A stretch of DNA of 64,000 nucleotides from Acheta domesticus (taxonomy: Eukaryota; Arthropoda; Insecta; Orthoptera; Gryllidae), in the NCBI GenBank assembly GCA_031308135.1, contig JAHLJT010003656.1, positions 76,806,698-76,870,697 of the forward strand. The letters run 5' to 3'. Positions 12,357-22,240 of the stretch are shown here, one piece after another; the first letter of the stretch is position 1, and each line of letters begins with the position of its first letter. Position numbers and translations under genes: made by a program. Below the pieces are notes generated by a model. That model was not told the origin of the DNA and ran no database searches. It saw only the letters and a program-made list of their open reading frames with translations.

Positions 12357-12719
12357 GTGCGGCGCGTCGCAGATTTCCAGAAAGACGGCAGCTGCTCCCC
12401 GAGTTTTCTCGGTGAGGTATTCGCGTGTTTGCGGTCGTTGGATCCCTGTCTTCTATTCAATTTCGTTTTCGGCTCTTTAGTAGTGACGCGTGTTACGATG
12501 AATCAGGCCGGTGCTACGATAGCTCAGTGGAGACGTGCCCTCTGCAGCTTCGCTGATCGGGAGGTCCGAGGATTCGAGCACCAACGTAACGTAGATAGAA
12601 TTTCGATGCTAGGTTCACAGCTGCGACGAATTCAACCGGTCTGGAGGAGAATTCTGGAGGCCGGCTGCACTGATTAACAGTCTTCCGTTACTTCCCGAGA
12701 AAGACGATGTGAATGCAGC
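12357..12719 (+). repeat. Tandem SINE-like unit, copy 2
   Basis: Best-preserved unit. ATAGCTCAGTGG and GGATTCGAGCACC mark the tRNA-like head. GTCTGGAGGAGAATTCTGGA and GCCGGCTGCACTGAT mark the core shared with SINE1. It ends TTACTTCCCGAGAAA. Confidence 0.8.
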
Positions 12720-12996
12720 GTCACAAATTTCCAGGGAGGCGGCAGCTGCTCCCCCGGGAATGCTCGGCGAGACATTCGCTAGTTTGCGGTCGTTGGGGCT
12801 TGCGCGTCTGGGACTACTATCCAATTTCGTTTTTCGGCTCTTCAGTGGAGACGCGTGCTGCAACAAATCAGGCAGGCTTCGACAGCTCGATGTAAACGTT
12901 GTCGCGACTGCAGCTTTGCTAATCGGGAGGTTCGAGCTCCAACGGTGACGAATTTTCGATGCTGGGACAAATTCAATCGGTCTGGAGAATTCTGGA
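12720..12996 (+). repeat. Tandem SINE-like unit, copy 3 (3' truncated)
   Basis: Same unit with more mismatches. The B-box-like GGTTCGAGCTCC is intact. It is cut off in the core at GTCTGGAGAATTCTGGA, where an (ATT)n microsatellite begins. Confidence 0.75.
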
Positions 12997-12998
12997 TC

Positions 12999-13030
<32 letters not shown>

Positions 13031-13031
13031 T
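12997..13031. repeat. (TTA)n microsatellite
   Basis: About eleven uninterrupted TTA units terminate the tandem array. Confidence 0.95.
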
Positions 13032-13339
13032 ACATTTTTTGCCTTATGCAACGCGTCTCTAAAGCCCTAGGTCGGGCGTTGATCGCCGCGGAGTAATCCT
13101 CCATTATTACTATCCGCGCTCTCTGTATTTAATAGGGCGCTCTATATTATTTATATGTCTCGTCTCGTAGTCGTCAAGAGGGCCGCCAGGTAGCATCTCC
13201 GCGTACGCGCCTCACACTGCGCGCCCCTGCGTCACTACCCAGCGGCCAGAATTGGGAAGGAATAAGGAAGGGGGTAAGGTTTAGGGCACTTCACAGGAGT
13301 TGGACTAGCCCTTGTGAAGCAGCTGAACTCGTTTTGTCG

Positions 13340-13647
13340 GAACAAAACTTGGTTTTGTCTTCCTTGTTCCATCTTCACCCCTTACTTACACACACTTACA
13401 TGCACTATCCTATCACGTTCTGGGCGATGGTCAGGGGTTTAGAGCTTGTTCCAGCTGGGGCTGTGCCCCGCTGGGGGGAGATATCAAGTTGAGGGAAAAC
13501 CGCGTCACCCGACGGTAGGTCCAGCGCCGGATCTCACCATCCACTGGTGTAAAATCATGGCCACCTCCCGCGACGAGGGATGCACTACACTTACGGGACT
13601 CATGACCATATCTCTTGACGCGCCCGGAATCACTAGTCAATCATAGG
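13340..13647 (+). mobile_element. SINE1 body (head missing)
   Basis: Shows CCCCTTACTTACACACACTT, GTGCCCCGCTGGGGGGAGAT, the ACACTTACGGGACTCATGAC block and the CGCCCGGAATCACTAGTCAA tail of SINE1. The 5' part has been replaced by unrelated sequence. Confidence 0.85.
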
Positions 13648-13685
13648 TTTTTCGGCTCTTTGGTGGTGACGCGTGCGTGATAAAT
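13648..13685 (+). repeat. Solitary fragment of the 12-kb tandem unit
   Basis: TTTTTCGGCTCTTTGGTGGT and GACGCGTGCGTGATAAATC match the middle of the tandem units at 12.1 and 12.46 kb. The fragment is fused directly to the SINE1 tail. Confidence 0.7.
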
Positions 13686-13698
13686 CTTAGGTATGTCA

Positions 13699-14012
13699 TA
13701 TGTATTTATTTGGAATTTTAGGATCGGATTAATCTGACTTTTGCCAGCTAGCAGTGTTCTTAGGACTGGGCCTCATTTTTATTTATTATTAACGCCTGAA
13801 AGTAAAGAAGACATGAGACGAACATAGATATTCCCATCACCGTGCCTAGATTACATAGATTGCCTGAGCTATTTCTTTCATTACACTGCTACAGAAACTG
13901 AGACGGCTTTTATAAGAAAGCTACAACTTCATTTTTGATCCGACCGGGAATCAACTCGGGACCGCTTCACAAAAAGCTAGCAAGCTGTCCATAAGCCACC
14001 CGAGTGACTAAT
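13699..14012 (-). mobile_element. SINE3, tRNA-headed, minus strand
   Basis: On the minus strand a tRNA-like head (13935-14012) has GTCACTCGGGTGGC near the start and B-box-like GAGTTGATTCCCGG. A body follows that also occurs at 40046-40200: TTTTATTTATTATTAACGCC, TGAAAGTAAAGAAGACATG and a GGAATTTTAGGATCGGATT block. Confidence 0.6.
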
Positions 14013-17000
14013 TTTAGCAATTTGTGGCAAAATTCCCCCACAATGAATTATAGTATAATACTCGTATATAATATTATGTCAAATAAAATAAAATAGGTGT
14101 ATGTGTCTTTCATGTTTGGGTGAGCTACCTTATTTCACTGTTTTCTGTCATCAATCAGATATTTTAAATAGTTTCGACACTTAAGAAATGTAGGCTTTAG
14201 TTTCTCCCTCAAATAACATAAGCACTGACCTGCCAATTATTCATCCGAAAAGCACAGAACGTGTTGTATCTTCGTAGTAAATAATATGATACAAAGACAA
14301 GAGCGTATTCTAATATGATAGTTGAATTTTTGCGTGACCAGCAGAAGATAAGAAACACATCAGACAGATGAGATACGCATATTACATCAGGCAGATGATG
14401 ACTATGTAGACATCGTAAAACGATATGCATACATACGTACATGGGAAAACAGTGAGATTGAATATTTAATGAATACATATTAAGACGCAAAGAAAGAAAC
14501 AAGAATTCATCATGGAAAACTCTATAGAAATAATGCCCCTAAATTGGTTCTTTACTTTTTCACTTTGTAAACCAATGCCTTCATGCAATATTAAAATTTT
14601 CCCTCCCAGCGCATAAACATGTCCGCGAGTCCTTCTTGTCTGTATTGATAAGAGAAACCCAATGTTACTCACTTCTTTTTTTACTCAGTTGCATATTACC
14701 CTGATCCCACCCATCGCTTATAACTTGAATGCCCGCCACGGACACTCGCGAAGTGTTAAACATTTTCCACAATCAACAAAGTTATGCCTCAATTACTCCC
14801 TCGACAGACACCTCACACGAAAAATCTGCGGGGACACGCTCCATCACCATCGGAAAGAAGTGGCTCCGATCCCGTCAAGGAACTCGGCAACTGCCTTTAC
14901 TGCGACGTAAAATCCATCGCTGCGTGACGGCATTCAAAGCGCGACCACCCTCCGCCTTCCCCTGCCTATCACGAGAGTTCCTACTTCTACCGCGTGGCGT
15001 CGCCGCTGACGTTTACCGCCCTTAAACGAGCAGTTGGAACACTGGGACAGAAGCGGGCGTAGGGTGCACAGCGATTTTTATGCACGCAATAAAAAGTCCG
15101 GCGACAAAGAGCGCGCTTGAAGTAACCGGTGCCGAAAGAGCTTGCCGCTTGTTGCTTACGCCAACGAGCAAATAACTTCATTAGTCAATTATTATCGTTT
15201 TTCCTTTCCCCATTCTCTTTCCTTGCATCGTTTTTCTTTGTAGTGTCTGCTGGCAAAATGAAGACGCCGGCTTTACATATTCATGAAATGTTTCTTTTCT
15301 TTTTCTCTGGTCGTTTGAAATTGAAATAGCTGAGCAAAAATGTAATTCACTACGGCCACTAGAAAAACGAAGTTGTTAGGAATAATTCACTGTCGTGCAA
15401 ATTTTTGAGTAAATCGTGAAAAATAGTTATGTGTTCTAAAAGAACGAATAATAGAATAATGAAAAGAATGTATGTTCTTTATAATGCATTCTTCAACAAT
15501 TTCATGGAATTTAAAAATATTTGTGGTTTTTGTGAAAAAACTCTATTACTTAACTTTCAAAGGAATTTCAACGCTCGCTTAAATTTTCCGTCGCAATTAT
15601 TATGGAAGATATGGATTCACGGAACAACAAAATTCCCGAAAAAGTAGTCAATTTTGTAAACGAGCATACGAACACTGGACGATTACGGGCAACCTCAGCT
15701 CGCTCTTCAAGAAATGCTGAAGGGATTCTATTGTTTGCGCATTGAATCGAGGCTACATTTCAGTTCACAAATTCGACCATCGAACGAAAATTCTTTTGGA
15801 AAGGAAAGTTACAAGCAAAAGAATTTTACGACAGCTTAACTTATTTGATCGCAGATTAAACAAATGAATCAATGGAAGAATAAATCCAACACGGCAGAGT
15901 GTGTTAGTTTTGGCTTTATTTTATTCATCAAGAACATTCACGTGAATGATGTTGTAATTTCAGGTTTTTTGCAAACCCTGAAATACGGATCACAAACTTC
16001 GTTTCTTACCTTCATTGCAACATAAATTAGAGGTATTTTATTTCATATAGTGTTCAGATACTAAAGAAACAATTACTGCAGAATTTGTTTCTTTGATCCT
16101 GAGGGACAATTTGCTTCTTGAGACGTTTGAATTTGTTTCTGAAGGGAAATGAACTCAATATTACATTTGAACACACAACTGTTTTGAGTTCTATAATTCC
16201 TGACGGTAGTGCTGAGATGGTTGTGATAAAGGTGCGTCCAACTTTGAACTTTTTTTTCTTCAAATATTTTGATCTTAGGTAATATTTTGCTGCTGATGCG
16301 CAAAAACGTCTTTACTTACTAAAATACCGAAAAACAGCGTAGTATCCGCTCCAATAATGTTTACGCCAAATTGGAAATAATCTCCCAGAATGAATTCCGG
16401 GATTTTGTTTAAGTATTGTAGGAAAATTATTATTTCAAAATTTTAAATCTTGGTTACCTTGAAACTTTTATCAATACTTATGAATTTTACATGAACATAA
16501 AAAAGAGTAATGTTGAAAATTGGAATGAGACGCTCAATTTTCCCTATTCAGTCCTTAAAGGAATCGTAATTTTCAGCTCGCAAGGACAGAATTGGTGTTC
16601 ATTTTCATGGCGAACGCATGTACGTCCTGTCACGATTTTTTAGTACAAAATGTTGTGTCGCGTCTATTCTAGTACTCACTGTGGTACACGAGTCCTCATT
16701 ATGTTAGAGAGAATGTTATGAATTGCTGCGCGAAAAAAGGCGATTTTTTTTATCTTTGAGCAATATACTAATTAAACTGTAAAACCATGTGTTTTTTTAG
16801 GTTTCGTGTTTTATTTGTGCCTATTCTACCATTTAAAAAGCCTAACTGAGATGCTGCAAGAACCTAAGTTAGGCACCTAAAACGCATATTTTAATACCTG
16901 AAAATACTCGGTCTATTGATAATATTATAAATAATTACAAATCAATAAGTAAACATTTTTAATTCAGCGTAAATGAAACATTAATACAAAAACTTCAATT

Positions 17001-17039
17001 CAGCTGGATATTACGCCTATGCCTCCATAGAAAAAAAAT
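14013..17039. other. AT-rich DNA without a supported gene
   Basis: Stops are dense in all frames. Open frames under 100 codons show no motifs. A small hairpin lies at about 15956-15983 (TTTCAGG pairs with CCTGAAA). At 16830-16915 the sequence GTTAGGCACCTAAAACG resembles the right-end region of the hAT element at 43.7 kb and may be a degenerate relative. Confidence 0.45.
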
Positions 17040-17428
17040 TGGTTACACCATTGAACTTGAGGACTACTGTTACGTTTGAAATAAATTACCTGCAGCAGTG
17101 CTAGAGACTTTCCCTCAGAATGTCAAAAATTTTTTAGATTAAATAAATTGTAATTTTTTTAGAATATGTTAACATTAAAATTATTTATTTTTGTATTATT
17201 CTTGTTATTTTATATTAAGGTTAGCTTTACAGTAGCATAGGGTTAATACATTAATTTTATAAAATTTTATTCAGTAATGTTGTTTGATGTTAATTTTGTG
17301 AATTTGTTGTATTTATGTAGTGGTTTGATGTTTGTTTTATGTGGATTAATTGATTATAAAAAGCTACCACCAGAATTATTTCATGTATCCTAAGTAGAGA
17401 AATAAATATTCTATTCTATTCTATTCTA
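17040..17428 (+). pseudogene. 5'-truncated LINE: ORF2 C-terminus plus 3' UTR and (TATTC)n tail
   Basis: A short frame at about 17080-17137 reads LPAAVLETFPQNVKNFLD then stop. This resembles the C-terminal end of Jockey/CR1-type LINE ORF2 proteins, where an LP..V.....V..FK...D pattern closes the protein. About 260 bases of AT-rich 3' UTR follow, ending AATAAATATTC and a (TATTC)n tail at 17408-17428, a typical target-primed 3' end. Everything upstream of the C-terminus is missing, as usual for a truncated insertion. The clade assignment is an inference from a very short peptide. Confidence 0.6.
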
Positions 17429-17911
17429 AATCAAAAAATCTTCCTCAGCAGGGTTACTCAATTCGCCGTAGCCCCTTCCCTTGGGCGAGGGGACATTTTT
17501 TAGGAGAGATGTCTTACGGAAACATTGAAAACACATCTGGCTTTGCTATACTGCTTATATCAAATCAAATATTGAGCAAGAGTGGACGTCGATATTTATT
17601 TGAGACACGTATTATTACAATTAACGCGAAATAAAGAAAAACGTTTGAAAGACGAACAGAGCTATCGCTGTCATTCATGTCATGTTACTTGAAGAAACTC
17701 TATTTGTATAATATATTCAATAAAACTACACAAAGCAAAAACTTAAACTTATCAATTTACTCTAATCGTTCAAGTTTTTACCTTAATCGGCAACGAAGGA
17801 ATGACCTCAAAAAAGTATATAGTGGGATAGTGCATCCCCAAACAACTTGAGAATTGCTGATCCTAACCAAACCCTCTGTACACTATGGATTCATTTCCGT
17901 GAACTATGCAT
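17429..17911. other. AT-rich spacer
   Basis: No gene, RNA or clear repeat seen. Confidence 0.5.
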
Positions 17912-18440
17912 AATTTCATATCAATAAAAATAAGAATAGGGGATGTTTTTGACATAAACACAAAGTGTTAAATAAGATTAGGTAAGTGTTATTTATATTC
18001 AGAAATATATTTAATTTGAAAAGTATATAAGTAATTTGCAAAAGATATTGTTTGCTAACTCATTCGAGGGTCATTCACCTCCATAGTTACATTAGTACAC
18101 TTTAACTTTTCTTGTATTTAATAAAGTAAAGTTGGACAAAACACTGAAAGCGAGGCCTTTTTTCTCTCTAAGTGGAACTGTACAAAATTTCATATGAATA
18201 AAAATAAGAATAGGAGATGTATTGCAACACAAATATAAAAAAATACAAAAAATTAGGAATTTGTAATTTTTATCAAGAGATACATCTAACTTGCATTGAA
18301 TATAATTATTGTTCATAAGGAATTGTTTGCTCTCTTCGTAGTTACATTTGTGCACCACATTTCTTGTATTTGATAGATGTAAATTTTGACAAAACGTGGC
18401 CAGCGCGGCCTTTTGCCTCTGCAAGCCAACGCGCGGCGGC
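17912..18440. repeat. 274-bp imperfect tandem duplication
   Basis: AATTTCATATCAATAAAAAT at 17912 recurs as AATTTCATATGAATAAAAAT at 18186. Homology continues through the TGTTTGCTA/TGTTTGCTC, TTACATTAGTACAC/TTACATTTGTGCAC and TTCTTGTATTT blocks to the GCGAGGCC/GCGCGGCC ends. The second unit abuts the GC-rich array that follows. Confidence 0.75.
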
Positions 18441-18595
18441 CAGGCGAGGCGAGTGGCCGGCAGGTGGCGCGGGGCGAGGTCCACCGGCGGAGCCCTTTCT
18501 TTTGCCGAGTTATGGACCCTGACAAACCAGGGCGCGGAACAGACTCCGCGGCGGCCGCGGCGGCGGCGCGCACGGCACAAAGGGAGCCACCGCAG

Positions 18596-20310
18596 CTGGC
18601 GGCGGCAGCGCGCGGCCAGAAACCACCTCAGAGTAGCCAACGCCCACGCCCGCGCCACCGCTCGCCTCACTCTGCTCTGCCGTGCTCCCACCTCCCGACT
18701 CGCTCGCTTCGACCCCACTACGCCAAGCCCCCCTCACAATCCCTTCCCGGTCCTGCCTCACCCATCTGTTTCTTTTCCTGCTCTGTCCACCTCACCATCT
18801 CCCTCTTACCCTTCCTTGTCCACTTTCGTTTCTGATAATTTCCATTCTGCTCCACCCATCTTCCCAAAGCAGGTCCGGGAAGAGATTGTGAGGTGGGCGT
18901 GGCGGAGTGGGGTAGGGCGGCGGCAGCGCGCGGCCAGAAACCACCTCAGAGTAGCCAGCGCCCACGCACACCCAACCGCCGGCCTCGCTCTGCTCCGCCG
19001 TGCTTACCTCCTGACTCGCTCGCTTCGACGAGCTTTCGACGAGCACATTTCTCTTTCTTTTCTTGCCCAGTCCACCTCACCATCTACCCCTACCCTTCCT
19101 CGTCCACTTCCCGCTCTGATAATTTCCCTGCTCCACACATCTTCCCAAGGCAGACCGGGAAGAGATCATGAGGTGGGCGTGGGGGAAAAGGATTGAAGCC
19201 AACGAGTCGGGAGGTGAGCACGACGGAGAGAGTGAGGTGAGCGGTTGGGCGGGCGGGGGCACTGGCTATTTTGAGGTGCTTTGTGACCGCGGGCCAACCC
19301 CACTCCGCCACGCCCACCTCACAATCTCTTCCCGGTCCAACCTCACCCGTCTCTATGCTTCTTTTTCTGCGCTGTCCACCCCACCATCTCCCTCTACCCT
19401 TCCTCAACCACTTCTCTCTCTGATAATTTCCCTGCTCCATCCATCTTCCCAAGGTAGAGCCAGGAAGAGATGGCGAAGTGGGCGTGGAGGAGTGGGGTCG
19501 GGCGACGAGAGTGCACGGTCACAAAACATCTCAGAATAGCCAGCGCCCACGCCCGTACAACCGCTCGTCTCAATCTGCTCCACCGTGCTCTCATATCCAA
19601 ACTTGCTGGCTTCGATCCCACTCCACCACGCCCACCTCACGATCTCTTCCTGGCCCTGCTTTGGGAAGATGAGTGGAGCAGGGAAATTATCAGAAAGGAA
19701 AGTGGATGAGGAAGGGTAGGAAGAGGTGGTGAGGTGGACAGATCGGGAAAAGAACCACAAATGACGGAGGTGGGTGTTGCAGAACAGGAAAGACATTGTG
19801 AGGTGGGCGTGGCGAAGTGGGGAATACATCTCAGAGTAGCCAGCACCTACGCCCGAACGCCCGTTCACCTCCCGAGTGCCCCGTCTTTTCTGCACGTCCG
19901 TCCTTTCTCCTTCTTTTACTGCTCTGTCCACCTCACTATCTCCCCCTACCGTTTCTCGTCCACTTCTCTTTCTGACACCTTCGCTGCTCCATCCATCTCA
20001 GAGAAGCAGAGCCAGGAAGAGATCGTGAGGGGGGAGTGGCGGAGAGAATCAACGTCAGTGTGCCGGGTGGTGAACGCGCCGGGCGGGCGGGCGTGAGTGC
20101 TGGTTACTCTGAGGTGGTTTCTGGCTGCGCGCTGCCGCCGCCACACCCCACTCTACCATTTCCACCTCACAATCTCTTCCCGGCCTTGCCTCGCCCATCT
20201 CTGCCGTTTCAGTTGTTTTTTTTAATTACCTCTGCTCAATTCACCGTGCCCCCCAATCCTTCCTCGTCCACTTCACTTCCTGATACTTTCCTTGCTCCAC
20301 CCATCTTACC
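18596..20310. repeat. Complex array of two modules in both orientations, separated by inverted ~38-bp repeats
   Basis: A head module of about 110 bp (GGCCAGAAACCACCTCAGAG, TAGCCAGCGCCCACGC) alternates with a body module of about 130 bp (CTGTCCACCTCACCATCTCC, CTGATAATTTCC, CCATCTTCCCAA). Between them lies a 38-bp spacer whose two forms are reverse complements: CCCCACTCCGCCACGCCCAC at 18713, 19298, 19616 and 20146, and GTGGGCGTGGCGGAGTGGGG ending at 18912, 19496, 19823 and about 20040. Heads run forward at 18596, 18913, 19497 and 19824 and reversed at 19195 and 20042. One body (19654-19785) is reversed. No gene is coded; open frames follow the GC- and CT-rich composition. Confidence 0.75.
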
Positions 20311-21324
20311 ACCTCTCCTGGCCCTATCACGTTCACTTTCCATTCTATTCCTTTTCTTGCTCAACCTACCTCACAACTCTTCCTGCTTGATCTCGTCCAT
20401 TATCTCTTTCTGTATCTGGTCCTGTCCCACTAATTTTACCCTCTCATCCGTCCTCCTCCTGCCCTTCTCACCCTCTCACTCGCCTCGCCCCACCTATCTC
20501 ATTATTATTTTCTTTTCGCCCACATTGATTATGATTCTGTCATATCTCCTTTGTTCTCTCACTCTTTCTCTCTCTCTCTCACGACCTCGACCCGCTCATC
20601 CGCATCCCCCATCTGCTCCGCTTTGCCACGAATTTTCTGCTCCACCCATCTCACCTTCTCCTCCGTGACTTACCTCTCCAATCTCCCTTTCTGTTTCGGG
20701 TCCGTCTCACGTATCCAAGCCTGTCCTTCCCCTTTTTGCCAACACCGTCAACTTTTCTCAACATTTCCGCCGTATATTTCACTATCTGCTTTCCATGTCT
20801 TGTACTCGCCCTCTCAGTAATTTTTTCTTCGCACTCAAACTCTCATTACCACACTTTCGCACCATCTACTAGCAAACCGCCACGCCCTGCCCTCGCCTCA
20901 ATTCTGTAATATCCAACTTAAATGCCAATCTCAGCAAACGCCTACCTATCTCCATCGACGTTAACCATGACCATCATCGATCCAATGACATGCATGCCAG
21001 ACGTCAACAATCGCCTCAGCAAACCCTTCACCTTCTTCCTAAACCTTTTACAGACTACGGTATCTCCTGCTTCACACATTCCCAACTCCTCACCCAGAGA
21101 TCCGTCCATCGCATCTCCTCTTGCATTTGTACTGCCATATCCATCTCTCATCTCAGCACGTTCCACACAAGCATACCTCTTCCAATGTGCGCTCCCTTTA
21201 AATCTACCTCTCGTATCCTCTCCGCCCCCTATAACTATCCCAGCCTACTCCCCTTCGCTCTATTCGCTGGCTAGTCTAACATTCCTCTCCTAGCGTAGCA
21301 CAATTCCATCCACCATGCCAGATT
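20311..21324. other. CT-rich non-coding DNA
   Basis: Pyrimidine-biased low-complexity DNA, including a (TC)n run near 20565. Its Ser/Pro/Leu-rich open frames are compositional. From 20900 to 21300 it looks less repetitive but no coding signal is visible. Confidence 0.5.
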
Positions 21325-21855
21325 AGATGGCTCAGGGCCTCAACTGATGTGATTGCAGCGCCCTTGACCTGTAGGTCCCAGGGTTCGAATCCCGACGGTG
21401 GCGGATTTCGACATTAGCTGTATAGCTAGGTCGAATTTAGCGGATGTCTAGAGGAGACTCCTAGCGGCCGGCTGCTCTGAAATGGTATTTTTCTGAAGTT
21501 TCTCTGAGCAACGCCAGGCGAATGCCGGAGCAATACCCTAACAAGTGTGCCATGCATCGTGGGCGATCATTTCTTCCTCTTGTGTTCTATCCTTTCCCCT
21601 TACTTACACGCACTTACACTTAGCAGGCTCTACACCTTCACACACGTAGAGAGAATAGTCGGTGGCATAGAGCTTGTGCCGGTTAGTGCGGTGCCCCGCT
21701 GGTGGGAGGGGAGAAATTCCCGCATCTGGCGTGTAGGTCGGTGCTGGATCTTGCAATCCAGCTGGGCAGATTTCCGTCACCTCCCGCGATAAAAACATGC
21801 ACTATACGTACGTGATCAATGACCTTAGCAGTTGACGTATCCGGAATCATGCCAT
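21325..21855 (+). mobile_element. SINE1, full-length reference copy
   Basis: The clearest complete copy. The tRNA-like head has A-box-like ATGGCTCAGGGCCTCAACTG and B-box-like GGTTCGAATCCCG (about 21383). Next come the GTCTAGAGGAGACTCCTAGC and GCCGGCTGCTCTGAA core, GCGAATGCCGGAGCAATACC, CCCCTTACTTACACGCAC, GTGCCCCGCTGGTGGGAG, and the terminal CTTAGCAGTTGACGTATCCG. The B-box keeps the GGTTCGANTCC consensus, so Pol III promotion was once possible. It encodes no protein. Confidence 0.9.
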
Positions 21856-21867
21856 GATGCCACACTT

Positions 21868-22204
21868 CGTCCAATTAAACTGCCTTCTCCAACTACACCG
21901 CCTTCCCCAACTACACCACCTTCTCCAACTACACTACCTCCTCCAATGCAATCACCTACTCCATTTCCACTACCTCCTCCACCGCCGCCAATTCCGACTC
22001 CGCCGCCACCACATTCGTTTCGATCTCTGCGCCCTCCGTTGCCTTCTCCATCACCGTGTTCTCCGCCACCACCGTATACGCCGCCACCTTGTTCCACCAC
22101 CCTCTCAGTCCCCTTTTCAATCTCGTATCTCTGTACCTCACTCCGGACTTTGCGTCGCGCTGACCCTCCGCTGTCCCTGCCCCTGCTCCCCGCCCACGCC
22201 GCTT

Positions 22205-22236
<32 letters not shown>

Positions 22237-22240
22237 TGCG
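21868..22240. repeat. CCN-rich simple repeats with (CCG)n
   Basis: An 18-bp minisatellite (CTTCTCCAACTACACCAC variants, from about 21882) passes into CCNCCN DNA. An uninterrupted (CCG)n run of about 9-10 units lies at 22206-22234. Pro- and His-rich frames result from this. Confidence 0.85.

Noticed and set aside
18092..19196. Frames of 208 and 266 codons
   Set aside because: They cross the boundary between an AT-rich duplication and the modular array and are not repeated in the other modules.
21325..21400. Possible functional tRNA gene
   Set aside because: A- and B-box-like motifs are present, but the same sequence recurs with the SINE1 body at many sites and does not fold into a clean cloverleaf with an acceptor stem.
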